41,462 nucleotides of DNA from Cylindrodendrum hubeiense (GCA_014621425.1 JAANBB010000363.1:1-41462), one strand, 5' to 3'. Counted from the stretch's first letter, positions 22,252 through 33,895 are shown. Notes: a model not told the origin generated them from the sequence alone. Made by a program: numbers and translations.

Positions 22252-23479
22252 TGTGGAGGAGCGGAGAGGGGGCCGGAACCGGGAAGCGGGACGAGATAGT
22301 GAGAGTCTCCCAGAAGGGCCTCTGGCTCGAGGTCAATGGCTGGTTGATGGAGGGGAATTCGAAGTCGCCGTCGTGGTTGTGCCCGTCATCTCCCGCTGTC
22401 CGGGTTCGATGAATCCTAGAGCTTTGCTCTGGCTTGGTGGGTGCGGACTATCGTTCTTGCGGGGCGCTAGCCAATCATGCGCAAACCATTACTCGTCCAC
22501 TTTTCTACGAATTACCCGAGGCCGCCTTTACTTTTTGAGACGATATCTGGTGATTGCTGCCAGAGCTGCCTCAAGGATGAGAAAATAGCACAACTACGTC
22601 TGAGATTTGCCATTTTCAAGAGCCAATTGGAAACTTGAGGGAAATACGAATTGAACTGCACTGGAATTGGTGGGTTTGCGTCCCAAATCAGCCAATTGAG
22701 GCGGGGCACTCGATCGCTCCGACTCTATATGTGATCCAGTGGGCTTAGGTACCTTGGGTTTAGGTTGGTTCCTTCATATCTAAGTGGGAGCGCTGCCAAA
22801 ACGATGCCTTCAACCCCTGCCACCCCTTCAACACCTCAATCGACAAAAGCAATGTTACTCAACAGGCATGAATTCGTCTATGGACTCTAGGCTTAAACAC
22901 CCTAACCTTTCTTTAAGATTCACATCATTTGACTTACTCGTTCTGCTTACAACATGCCAAGCCCCTGCGAGGTTCCACTTCGGGGCGGCTATTGTCGTCA
23001 GCATAACCAACCTCTTGATGAACTACTCCGTTACGGTTGCTAAATGACTAGGCGCTCTATTTTCGAAAGGTTGACACTCGAAGATGTTCAGATCTGTCTC
23101 AGCGAAAAGTGAGATCCACTAGTTACCAACTACTTGAAGGTGCCATTGATGTTGAGAAGCAACTCTCCGATGCTTTTTGGAGGTGGAGGGTACGGGCCTA
23201 AGGCAGAGCCTAGGGAATAATAGGATAGCAGTGTCATGGTATCCATAGCACCGTTGTTTCTTCAGTATGCTTGCAGGATAGCGCTTGTTCTTCGCCAGTC
23301 GAGAACAGAGTAATTACCAATAGTCTAACTACCTCGTCACGACTGCGTCCACCCCATTACGACCCAACATTACTACTTGTGAGACGGGGTTTATCTCAAA
23401 TATACGAGACTCGACTCGTGTGCATGCTGTTATCGATCTTGACAGAACACACCAGAGGCGTCGCATTAGTTCCTTTCCG
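22252..23479. other. Intergenic region upstream of NUO49, no gene seen
   Basis: The left part is the NUO49 promoter, pyrimidine-poor but with CCAAT on the minus strand at about 22624-22628 (GCCAATTGG). The remainder, about 22700-23470, is less GC-rich than the genes around it. Small open frames here have no recognisable motifs or plausible gene structure. Confidence 0.5.
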
Positions 23480-24112
23480 CTAACTCATCGTCTCAAGGTC
23501 CGTCCTCAACAACCCGAACATGACCTCGTCCAAAACCTCACCCTTCTTCTCAACAGAACCCCGTCTCACCCCTTCCTCCACGAAACCGGCTTTCCTGAGC
23601 ACATTCTGACTCGCCGTGTTCCTCGCATACGCCGACGCCTCCAGACGGTTCAGGGTTGGCCAGGTCGCAAACACCCACCGCACAAACGCCCGAGTGGCCT
23701 CTGTCGCGTAGCCCTTGCCCGACGCCGAGGTGCCGATCCAGTACCCGAGTTCCCATGTCCGGTAGTAGACGTCTTTCAGTGCCAAAATTCCGATGCCGCC
23801 GATGAAGAGTTCCGTGGGGGAAGGGTTACCCGGGGTGTTGGGCTTGATGAAAATGCCGCTGTCAGCGGGATATGCAGTGCCGTTGGGTTTACAGGCCATG
23901 CCGAGGAACTCTTCCGCATCCGCGAGAGTGTATGGAGATGGGAAGCGGTCGCGCAAGTTGTAGGCGACGGAAAGGTCATTGGCTAAAGCGGAGGTGTTGG
24001 GTGCATCGGAGAGCAAGTAACGTCGTATAATGAGCCTTTCCGTCTCGAAGAGCACAGTCCCGGGTTCCTCGCTGGGAGGCGATGGTGATGTGAGAATCTT
24101 GGCAGCAGACAT
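23480..24112 (-). CDS. GNAT-family N-acetyltransferase (RimJ/RimL-like)
   Basis: A single exon encodes 210 residues from a clear ATG (MSAAKILTSPSPP). The fold begins with TERLIIRRYLLSDA (24-37), the usual first strand of Acetyltransf_3 proteins. The acetyl-CoA site is ELGYWIGTSASGKGYATEAT (121-140), where GKGYA matches the Q/RxxGxG/A loop. The motif B region is LNRLEASAYARNTASQNVLR followed by KAGFVEEG, where the Asn and Tyr positions are typical. Bacterial relatives acetylate ribosomal protein N termini; fungal members mostly have unknown substrates, so none is assigned. The gene stands alone, with about 1 kb of gene-free DNA on each side. Confidence 0.9.
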   Translation of the reverse strand: MSAAKILTSPSPPSEEPGTVLFETERLIIRRYLLSDAPNTSALANDLSVAYNLRDRFPSPYTLADAEEFLGMACKPNGTAYPADSGIFIKPNTPGNPSPTELFIGGIGILALKDVYYRTWELGYWIGTSASGKGYATEATRAFVRWVFATWPTLNRLEASAYARNTASQNVLRKAGFVEEGVRRGSVEKKGEVLDEVMFGLLRTDLETMS

Positions 24113-25145
24113 TTTGAGAGCGACTTTCGAGAAACAGTCCGTTGAGCCAATGTCATCGATGTTGAATTAGACAGAGGATAAGCAGCTGTGGATTTGCGCT
24201 GAGAAAGACCTAATATCCAACAGCTGTCACAAATGACTCACAGTTATTACGCGACCGTGCTTGGATGCTTATTCGTGCTATCTCCCCAAGAAAGAGAAGG
24301 ATTTCTAGGAGTCACGTCACAATCGCGGGGGCTGTGCACAGTACCCATGCCGATCCTTTGGTGCTTCCACTTAATAGCCAGAATCCCAGAATTCCATCAA
24401 ACCAAATATGCATATTAGAAAGCAGAAACCTAACCGCTAGATACTCAACGACCTCTACAGAAGATGGGAGACCAGACTGGTTCATGTGTACCCAATAGCC
24501 CTGCTGGGGGTGCGGATGTCCGACTTAATATAGATGAGAATGAGCAGACGCCAGAGATATAGCTCAGGGCTGCTTGTCTATTTGTCGACATCTTACATCC
24601 CGAATCGCTCGCTGAAAGGGCCGTCATATCGTACAATGGCAAGGCCACAGATGGCTTCTAACCCCCCATCCAAAATCCGACAGACCCATCCCTGAGGAAT
24701 TCGCCGCAGCGCATTATCTCAACCCTCATCTGTCCCGCCCAACCACTTTTCTCTGTCTCTCTCCTCCTGCCTAGTAGCAGGAGCATTAGGGAAGTGGTAC
24801 ACCTCGGCCAGCCTGGCCATTAAAACTGTAACGCCGCGACCGTAAATGCGTTGGCAGTAGTGGTATGAAAAATCGCAGAAAACCTCCATAGTCCGATGAG
24901 GACCAACGCCCGCGAGAAAATCAAGGAAAATCAAGGAAAACTTTTATATGACCCTAGCAATGCCTCCCAAACGATGCAAGAAGAAACAAATTTCGCCGAA
25001 CGCTTCAACGCGAAACCATGGCTTCTCAGAGGAGCCAATGGCGAATAAGTTGATGGCATCGATGACATAAGAAAATTGTGTCGGTGTGACACTCGAAAGC
25101 GGGTGGATGGGTCGACTTTCAGAAATGGATGGGACAGGGTTTCAT
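24113..25145. other. Intergenic region, no gene seen
   Basis: This stretch holds the promoter of the acetyltransferase and the 3' end of the transcription factor gene. A short direct repeat (AAAATCAAGG twice) occurs at about 24916-24935. No open frame has recognisable content. Confidence 0.5.
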
Positions 25146-27847
25146 CTAGGTCCTTCTGATAATGTTGACACCAGGGTTGACAAGTGCTCTGGACGCAATG
25201 TCGCTGAATCGTCGCACCACGTTGGTCGTCCCACCGGTAACCTGGGACTCATCGAGAATGAACTTGGATGCGACGGCTAGCCTGTTCTTGGGATCAGTCT
25301 CGTCTAGGTGTTGGGGTAGTGTGTTGCCGTAGCCAGGCTCAAAGTTCGGTGCCAACTCTCGGACTACTGCGATTGAGTAAAGAACATCTCGGTTCTCACG
25401 CCCATCGAGCAGATGTCGCATCCGGCTCAATACATCCTCTCTCGCCTTGGCCGCTTCTGGCGTGTTGGAGTTGTCTTGTGTCCGAACAAACTCGGCCAGG
25501 TTGTACCAGAAATCGAATTGACGGGTGCGGTGAGGGTCGGGGTCTTGGGCGGGAGGAGAAAGAGGATTCATGGACAGGAAGTCTCCACACAGGAGGGCTT
25601 CGACAACTCGCACCCGGTTCTTTGCTTCATTCGCATCGCCCTCGCGGGGAAGCACCCCAACGGAAGGGGACATATCCATAGTCTGGTAGGAAACGCGCGA
25701 CAGTTCCCATACGATTCTCGTTTCAAGGATGCCAGAGTAGGCCATCTGAGCGTGGTCGTTGGCCCTGACCGCTTCCAAGATCCTGAGGAAGGACGCCATG
25801 AGCTCGACCAGCCTGACGTCCCTGGGGAAGCTCATATTCCCATTCTCCGCAAAGTAATACCAATTTGTCTCGAAGAAAGAACTGAGCCCCGGGGCATACA
25901 TCTCGTGGTAAACCTTGGTAATCTCGTTGAACATCTCCTCGGTGTGACTGGTCTGCTGGGGCGGGGGGCCAGGGCCCAGCAGGTCGATAATCTCGTCGAT
26001 CTTCATTTTCTTGGCTGTAGAAACCCTGCGAGTGAGCGGATGTTCTGACAGCAGCAAAAGGACCAACGAGGAAAAATCAAGCGGAGGGGGCGCCACCTCT
26101 GAGATGAAGATTATTGTCGACAAGAGACCTGTGATCGAGCAATCTGGAGTTGTCTTGGATCGATGAGGATGCAGACTGGAACGTCTGGAGGGCCGGGTCG
26201 ATGGCGGTCGAGTACTCGTAGCCGGTTTCGGACTTGACGGGCGTCAAGGTGCCGGTGGAGAGGGTCTGGTCGTAGCTGAGCGAGGTGATGGACGGGTTTG
26301 GACTGGCGGTGGAGGCGTGGGCTGCAGCATATGAGCTCGGGAGCATCGACGGCTGGCTGCCGTACGAGTTTGTGGATCGGACGGTGAGAGCCGGGTTCGA
26401 CGGGAGGGACGAGGGGACGGAGCACGGGATTGCGGACGGCACGGAGCTTGGGATCGACGGCGTGGTGGGTTGGCTCAACGGCGCGGGCTGGATGTTGGAG
26501 GCGGATTGGCTGCCTGGTTGCTGTCGAAAGATGGGGTCGTAGCCCAAGCACTCTCGTTTCGACTTCTTGCAGTTGTTGCAAGTCGGGTGTGTCTCGTCGC
26601 ACTGGCAGGACAGGGTTGTTAGATTGTTGTAGTGGGATGGGGACACCTCCACACGGGGGAAAAAAGAAGCGAGGTGGTGCAGAGCGGAGGGCGCGCTACG
26701 TGGGTGAGACTCCCGCAAGCAAGCGAACCCGCAACTGGACTGCGAAGCGAACTGCAGGCGAATTGACTTTATCTCGACCACAGCTCTCGCAGCTCTCGCC
26801 GCTCTCGCCGGACGGCCCCCCGCTCTCTCTCAACCTTCAGTGAAGCCTCCGCAGCACCGCGCCTCGCTAGAAAATGGGGGTAAAACGGGGGTATGTAAGA
26901 AAAATACAGTTGACTTGGTGCTCACCTTGATTCTACGCTTGCGGCACGTCAAGCAACCTGTCTTCGTTCTGCGCTTGATCTCCTGCAAAAGGCAAGCCTG
27001 CAGTCAGCATCAAACTTCGAATTGACAAGCCACGCACAGCCACTCGTGGACCTGCGACCTCGCGTCGCGAACGTACCTTTTTGGGACCTCGATGGCCCAT
27101 GAGGCGAGGATCGTGGGGGAGGGCATAGCGAGCCATGGGATCCGACGGAAGACCGTAGCCTTGGGCCATGGGCATGCCGTGGTGCCCATAGAACGGAACT
27201 CCCCCTGATACGGATGTCATGGGCATGTTCATGGACATGACTTGCTGCGGCGCCACAGACGGGCCTGGTTGTTGCGGAATCGAGTCAATGGTCCGCATGC
27301 TCGGCAGCGACATGACATTGCTCCCCACGGGCATGGGGTTCGGTCGGTAGCCGTCGGCGGACTGTGTCGTTGCGGCTGGATATGATGCATACTGGGCGGT
27401 AGAAATGCCGATGGCCGAGGGATACGGGCTCGAGGGACCCGGATAGCTCACAGGCTGGCCATGGGGAGCACCCGGGTATTGGTTCGACATTTCGGTATCA
27501 GGAGTCGGATCGGGCTCGGGCTCGGAGGCCCTGCTGTCGCCGTTTTGCTGAGGGGCCACAGATTGGGCAGCTGAAGCAGACGCGGAGGAGACGGTGGAAG
27601 CAGCAGCGAGGAGATCGGCGTCGGCGCCGGAGGGTGTCGAGTCGGTCGCGGGAGTGACGGACACTAGAGAGGCGTCGACGGTGGCAGCAGCAACAGCAAC
27701 GGCAGCAGCAGGAGTGGCAGAGGCAGCGGGTGGTGGAGCAGCTGGAGCAACGGCGGACACGGCAGCAGCTGGAGAAGAAGCAGATCCAGGAGCTGGAGGT
27801 ACGCTGGGAGAGTTGCCGTGACTCTGGGCGTGGTCGTCTTGAGCCAT
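25146..27847 (-). CDS. Zn2Cys6 (Gal4-type) transcription factor
   Basis: Exons are 27847-27077, 26982-26926, 26601-26097 and 26014-25146, giving about 733 residues. The zinc cluster has perfect CX2CX6CX6CX2CX6C spacing: C267, C270, C277, C284, C287, C294 (KTGCLTCRKRRIK then CDETHPTCNNCKKSKREC). It is preceded by about 255 residues rich in Ala, Pro, Ser and Met, and followed by a Ser/Pro-rich linker. The C-terminal domain (IDEIIDLLGPGPPPQ onward) is helical; I do not recognise a specific subfamily, so the regulated pathway is unknown. An intron of 324 bases, long for this window, sits between RRIK and CDE. The last intron is uncertain: the donor used (GTGGCG at 26096) is weak, and a GTCTCT donor at about 26135 with the CGCAG acceptor near 26025 is also in frame. 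TTTCTAATTAAAAACAG just before the ATG resembles a 3' splice site, suggesting a 5' UTR intron. Confidence 0.88.
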
Positions 27848-28060
27848 TCTGTTTTTAATTAGAAATTTTATGGAGCCACGCAGAGTCAGAACAACGAAAA
27901 GCGACCAGGGGACGCGACCCTAGACCACGGAGGAGGACCTTGTGCTGGACAAGGAAGGAGGGGAGCACAAGGGCGTTGCAGGGGCAGGAGGACAAAGTGG
28001 GAGGGGACAGGCCCCGGAGCCAGGGCCGACGAGCAGCAGCCCTGGAGAGAGCTATCGACG

Positions 28061-28085
28061 ATGCGATGCGATGCGATGCGATGCG
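28061..28085. repeat. (ATGCG)5 microsatellite
   Basis: Five exact copies of ATGCG, followed by GCGCGGCG-type sequence, lie about 220 bases upstream of the transcription factor ATG. It probably falls in the leader or core promoter. Confidence 0.9.
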
Positions 28086-29555
28086 CGGCGCGGTGATGGG
28101 ACGGCCGAGGCGAGGCGAGGCGTGGCGTGGACACGGACACGCGAGTCGGGTATGAGTGGGCGTGCTCTGGCGGAAGGATAGCGAACGACAGCCACCGTGG
28201 GGGGAGAAAGATACGCTCGAATCGCGGACGGACGGGGTTGGCTTGTCGTCTTCGTCCTTGAACATCGAGGCCAACTGCCCCCTGCCTGGCTGCGCGGAGG
28301 GTGGTGGGAGTGGTGGTTCTGGTGGTGTTGGTGGGGACTGCCGAAGCGACGTCGATCGAAGCGAGCGGGAGGATGACAGGCGGCCGGGGGCGTCTTTTTC
28401 TTAATTCGTACCCGTCAAAGCGAAAAGTGAGAGAGGCCAGGGCGACAATGGTGCGGGAGACGGAGGACAAAAGGACCGGGGCGGACGATGTGGGTGTGTG
28501 TGTCGTCGGTCGTCGCAGCTTCGACACCCGACTCAATGGAGACACCACTTCGCTCGAATAAACTGGGGGTGGGAATAGTTGTCATGAAAATTGGATTGAA
28601 CTTTTTGGGCGAGGTGACAAGCGGAAGAATAGAAGCTCCAGGGCCTGACAAGGCCTAGAATCTAGGTCAGGTACATTGGCAGAGGGGCCCCCCGGGGGGG
28701 CTCACCACAGTAAGGGCTGAGGGGCGTAGGGGCTTATTGCCTAGGGGCGTCGGGGGGGGCCCAGGCAGCGGCCGAGTGAGCCATTGCAGCGGGAACCTTA
28801 GCGGCCTAGTGTCCTACATAGCTCCCTGTAGTGCGCTGTAACGCTCTCATAGCGCCCTGATGAGCGCCCGGGGCACCTGTCCGGGGGACCTGTCCGGGGC
28901 GCCGGTTCCTGGATCGCCGGGCTAGAGCCCCGGGGCCGGGGGATGGTCGGTGTCAAATGTCTCTGATAGTATGCCTGACCGGCCACCAATGCATCCATGA
29001 GGCTGTCAGTACATACGCGAGACCTCGGCGGTTTTTGAGATTGAGGAGGATCGCGCTCGGGCAATTCGACGCTCCTGCACGTACGATAGACGACGTATGT
29101 ACGATGTCCGATGCACTGCACATGTTGCCATCATAGCACGGTGCCGCATGTGCTGCATGGTGCCGCCGCATGGCTGCGACGGTGCTACAGCCACCGCCGA
29201 GGGGAGCACAAAGCGCAGAGCGCAGAGCATGTACGCACAGAGCGCATTGCCAGGGTAGCAGTGATTCCCAGACACATCCATGGGATCGCCCGCCTGCATC
29301 GAAGAACAAAGCCACCTTTGGGGAGGAACGGGGCTCTCCCCCCTAGCTACAGTGGGTGTACCTTGTCTACACTAGAAGCTGCCATCTTGGCGGCCCGAGA
29401 GAGAGATCTGTCTGTGAGGCTCGAGACTGGCTCGCTAATGGCCTGATGGGTGACAGTCCTGGGATGACCTCCCTAATCCCATGGCCTCGCTCATCTGAAC
29501 AGGGCAACCGGGTACGGTGGGCGCGAGTAATTGGAAGCTTCTATGCGGATTGGCG

Positions 29556-29580
29556 TGGCATGGCATGGCATGGCATGGTA
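29556..29580. repeat. (TGGCA)n microsatellite
   Basis: Four exact copies of TGGCA and a fifth with one change (TGGTA) are followed by TATATCATGGCATCCATGG, which continues the theme imperfectly. Confidence 0.85.
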
Positions 29581-30169
29581 TATCATGGCATCCATGGTTC
29601 TTTGGGAACAAGGGGTCCATTTCCCTACCAGGGTCTCGCCCAAGCCCAAGCCCCCCCCTCCCCTATTTTCTCGAATAATTATCCTGTCCAACAGGACAGG
29701 ACCTTGCCCTACCAGATTACCTGGAACTTTACCTTGTCCCCTTTGGGGCAATATCGGGGAGCACCCCTCCAATATGGTTCTCAAATCTTCTGTTGCCTTC
29801 TGTCTCCTCTTCCCTCACTGCGTCTGTCATAACTTCATGACACGGACGACGGGCATGGACGTCCGCCATATTATTCACGGCTTTGACAAATGCCATGCCC
29901 CTGGGAGGAAAAAGGAAAAAGAAAAGAAGCAAAGCCGCCTGAACTACGCCCGGGGGATGAGCAAATATCCGTATCGGGCTTCTTACGTACTATTGTACAT
30001 TCAATCTGTCTGTACCGAGCACATGGTGGCCGTCCTCGTCCTCTAGTTACGTTCAATGCAGCCTCGCCTGCATCAGGCTTTCGTCCCGAGTCAACCGTCC
30101 ACCCCTCCCCGCAACGCCACAGCATGCGCTCTAAGACCCTTAGCTCCCAATGCGTCCAGTACTAATGTA

Positions 30170-30272
30170 GGTACCAGCCGCTGTGCGTTTAGTGCCCGTA
30201 GTCAGTCAGGTACCTACCCAGGTAGAGGTAGGTAATTAGCTACCTACTGTGCGTAGTAGGTGAGGTAGGTGC
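30170..30272. repeat. TAGGTA/TACCTA-rich tract
   Basis: The segment contains many overlapping TAGGTA, GGTACC and TACCTAC words on both strands, including GGTAGAGGTAGGTAATTAGC and GTAGTAGGTGAGGTAGGTGC. Similar words recur at about 1060-1095 and 11706-11730. Such tracts are frequent between genes in Sordariomycetes; no function is assigned. Confidence 0.6.
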
Positions 30273-31454
30273 TGAGGGCGAGCGGATCACATGAGGGGAC
30301 TGCACCGTATGGAACCTTGACGGAAATCAATACCTCCACCATTCACAACGGTTTTGCATCTGCAACGAACGGCCGAGGAGATGTGAAAATGTTGCCCATC
30401 CGCCACACCAAGGCCTCGTCATCTCGCCATTTTTTATCCCTCTCTTCTCTTCGAGGCTTCCTGCTAAACGGAGCAAACAAAGATACCCACCCGGTGACGG
30501 TCAAATTTCCTCGCTTCACACACCCCCTCCATCTTTTCTTGGTTCGCTCATCTCATCTCCCGCCCCCATTTCCCCTTCTCCTTCACACCCCGGTCTCTGT
30601 GTAACCTCACTATACCTCCACCAGTCACCACAACGGGAGACGAATGCCTACTTCGTACACGAGAATAGCAGATTAGGAACAGCCTCGTCTCCGGCCAGCC
30701 ATGCGTCCAGTCTGCCGGGTTCTTTTTTTGGTTCACCTTCGGTCTACTGCCCCCCTTCGTATGGTCCTCTTCTCACAAGCCTGCTCCCGGCCGAGGCATC
30801 CTACCCTGCAGCGTCGATTATCCGTAAAGCTTCAATTATCCTTACAACGTACACCCACGATACTACTACGTAGTACGTATCCAGCTGCCGCGAGCCGCAG
30901 CCTGCTCCACCTCCCGGATACCCTTTGATCTCTTTGCATCCCTGTTGACACTGACAACGGCAATCAAGCGAGCGAGGCATCCACCAAGGCTGGCTGGCCA
31001 ACCGGGCCTCCCTCGCCCATCTATCATCTCGCCTCGTCGCTTGCCTCCGATTAGCTCCCGAACACCTGGGGGGTCGCCGTTCCTTGGAATCCATTCCCCC
31101 GCCTCCATTTCCTTCTAGAGCCTTCACATGTGCTATCATTGGAACATTGGAAACGGCTCAGGAGCCATGTTTCTTGTGGTTGGTGGTGGGTTAGGTAGTC
31201 GGTCCGGCGATAACATATCATCGGTCTCCTATTCGGCCGAATACTCGACAGGCCTGCTCCATATGACGAGAATCCACCCCATCTCATCGCAGTATCACCA
31301 TATCCGGCCCCCAAATCAGGGGGTATTCAAACCACACAGAGGGCATCCCGGATGTCGGCTCCGCAGCGCCAAAAAAACGGTCTATACATCGTACTGTACA
31401 ATATAGCCAGCGAGGCTCTGGTCATCTACACCATGCACATGCCCACGTCTAATA

Positions 31455-32865
31455 TTAGCATGTTCCCAGCAGCTTCTTCACCTTGGGCCAGTTCACACCC
31501 GACGCCTTCTGTGTCGCCTCATCCGCCCCCAGCAGAAGCCACGGGCTCAGGTTGCACCGTCGTGCGTCTGGCTCGTATGTCCACGCCAGACACCACCGCC
31601 CATGCTCCTGGCACTTGGCCTGACAGGCGGTGGCGCTCTGCATATCCCCCCACGTCCGCGTGTGCTCATCCGCCTTTCCCACGTGGTCTGCCGATAGCTG
31701 GGTCTGCAAGCCTGCCAGCTCTGATATGGGCGAGCCCCCAAACATCTCCCATACATCGCGCCATAGCACGGGCTCGTCCACCGTTGCCAGCGTCTTCCCC
31801 ACGTGGACCATCTCGCCCGGTTTGCGCAGCCCGTGGAAGGAGACGAGGGGTGAGCAGAACCGGTCGCCCCAGATGCGTGTAATCGACGGCGGCTCCCCGT
31901 TGAAATGGTGGTTGTAACTCTCCTCGAGGTAGATGCCCAGCTTTTGCAGCGTCGTCGCTACCAGACGGTCCCCCCACGTCTCAGACATGGACTCGGCATA
32001 GGCTTCTTCGACGATGCCGGGGTGTTCGAACAGAAGCCGCATCGCCACTCCGGATATCAAAATGCCAGATCCGCCATGTGCGAACCTGCCCTTGTAGTCA
32101 CCCACCGCGTTGCCGATGTACTGTGCCTTTTTAGGGTCCAGGTGACTCAGGAGAAGTTCCAGCGAGGGCCGGATCAAGAAGGTATCGTCGTCCAGGATGA
32201 TATACCACTTCTTGTAGGGCATTTGCTTGTAAATCATCTCCATGCCCATGATGAACTATCTCATGTTAGCATCCGTCTGCCGGGGTGGGCTGCAAGAAAC
32301 GTACCTTGAGGGCGTCCAGCTCCCATCCGAATTGCTGCCCAATTTCCAACGCCTTGTCCTCGTTGCCAGCTTCAAGCTGGTCCTGGAGGCTCTTGTACTT
32401 GACGAGCCTCGGGTAATCTTCCACCTTGCCTCGAATCTTGGTCTCCGTCACCTTCCTGATGACATCATGCACCGGTACTCCAATCACTTTGGCATCCGTC
32501 TCATTCACAGTTGTCCAATCGCCGACGACCAGGAAGCTCTGGCCCTCCTCGCCCAGAAACCCGCCCGTGTGGGCAAATGCTGCTAGCTGGTCTGGCACGC
32601 GGTGGCGCGTTCCGTAGCCCGTCTTGATAAGATAGCCAACGTCAGCATACAGGTCAACCGGATAGTGCGGGGTGGTCCATAGCCAGGCGTCGCGGTTGGT
32701 GGTGGCGCCGCGCACCGTGTTGAAGAGACGCGAGGTGTTGAAGGTGATGGCGAGGCGGATGGAGGAGTCGTGAGGGAGAATGGAGTAGAAGATTATGAAG
32801 AAGACAAGGAAGATGATGGATTGTGAAGCGAGGCGCCGCCGGAAGCGGCGTGTGATGTATATCAT
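31455..32865 (-). CDS. GT31/Fringe-like type II membrane glycosyltransferase
   Basis: Exons are 32865-32305 and 32255-31455, with a 49 bp intron, giving 453 residues. A short basic cytosolic tail (MIYITRRFRRRLASQ) and a membrane anchor at about 16-30 give the type II topology of Golgi glycosyltransferases. The catalytic region has WYIILDDDTFLIRP with the metal-binding DDD at 209-211, and GRFAHGGSGILISG (243-256), which matches the Fringe-type acceptor loop. The C-terminal 65 residues carry C398, C402, C409 and C421 in ATACQAKCQEHGRWCLAWTY, resembling a small PAN/apple-like module. Fungal relatives are annotated as family 31 glycosyltransferases with mostly unknown acceptors, so the sugar and substrate are not assigned. 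The splice join ELDALK-FIMGMEM is clean. Confidence 0.87.
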
Positions 32866-33895
32866 GGCAAAGTGTGAACTGGGACCTGAAAGGGAACACG
32901 GCAGAGACAGATATGCGCCAGCAACTCAATGGGCTTCAAGACGCAGCCTGGTAACGGTGTGATGTTTCAAATACACGATGCACCATGCTCAATTTGCTTT
33001 ATGAGAGTATCAGAGTGCAGATCAGCCCGTTGAGGACGATTGTACCGTCCAAGATGCGGCTTTGATGGATTGAAGCCAGGTTGGCTCGTACGTGTGATAA
33101 GAAAGTTAGGCCCAGAATTCGGAATGGGAAAAAAAAAGAGCGTCCCTTGTTACAACTGTATCCTATCCGTCAGCCCCGCCACCATAATATCCATGCCCCC
33201 TTTCAACGAGAAAAACCAAAGAGCGATAGAACGAAACAAAGGCCACGACGGAAACATATATGCTGTCCCAACATCAAACAGGGCCGATCTGACCAGGCAC
33301 GCGTTTCCGTTGTCATACTTGAAGTTACATCATTGCATGGCTGACTCAGCCACACTCCGGACACTATTGGTGGTCGCACAGCACGAGTGATTCCCTGCAT
33401 AGTACAGTCACGTCGAGACTGGAACTTGAACTTCATTGGATCTGGAAACCCTCAGATACGCGATTGGGAAAAAGTCCATGGTTGCAATTGGGTCAAACTT
33501 CAGGGGTAGTATTACGTGGAATTGAGCTTTATTTTACTCGCCTGAGAGGTTCCTGATTTCTTACAACGTCTGTTCTGATGCTTGAGGTGACTCAATGAAC
33601 CGACCTGACTGATGATGCCATGGCACTGGTCCTTCGATTTAATATTCCTAGCTGCTATTGTGATACCCGCAAACATTGAAATTATTACCGTCTATACTGA
33701 GCCAAATATACCTCTAATTAGATGTGTGAGACTGATGATGCCTTTTTCAAGGGTTATTCTGCCTGCAAGAAATAATTGGTGCTGAGGCGGTTGTTATGTT
33801 AGGCAATAGCTCAGCATGGGATTAAGATATAGTTACACGAAATCGGGATGTTAGCGATGAATCTTACTACGCTTACTATACGGAAGATTCTGTGA
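32866..33895. other. Intergenic region between the GT31-like and NLR-type genes
   Basis: This stretch holds the promoter of the GT31-like gene and the 3' UTR of the NLR-type gene. The part from about 33490 to 33850 is visibly more A/T-rich than the rest of the window. No gene is supported. Confidence 0.5.

Larger units (their letters stand above)
27848..31454. other. 3.6-kb gene-free region upstream of the transcription factor
   Basis: The left part must contain the promoter and long leader of the Zn2Cys6 gene; the right end should hold the 3' UTR of the GT31-like gene. I see no supported coding sequence on either strand. Landmarks are a pentamer repeat ATGCG (28061-28085), a very G/C-rich block at about 28680-28920 with two CCTGTCCGGGG copies, a pentamer repeat TGGCA (29556-29580), TAGGTA tracts at about 30170-30270, and the perfect palindrome TACTACGTAGTA at 30864-30875. 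A long non-coding RNA or unrecognised small gene cannot be excluded. Confidence 0.5.

Noticed and set aside
20859..22299. Two plus-strand open frames opposite the complex I 49 kDa gene
   Set aside because: Both are antisense shadows of a highly conserved coding sequence and have no recognisable domain.
25413..26048. Plus-strand open frame of 211 codons opposite the transcription factor
   Set aside because: It is an antisense shadow of exon 4 with no motif.
28680..28920. GC-rich inverted-looking blocks considered as a mobile element end or structured RNA
   Set aside because: The repeated words are direct and imperfect; no terminal inverted repeat, target duplication or coding remnant could be identified by eye.
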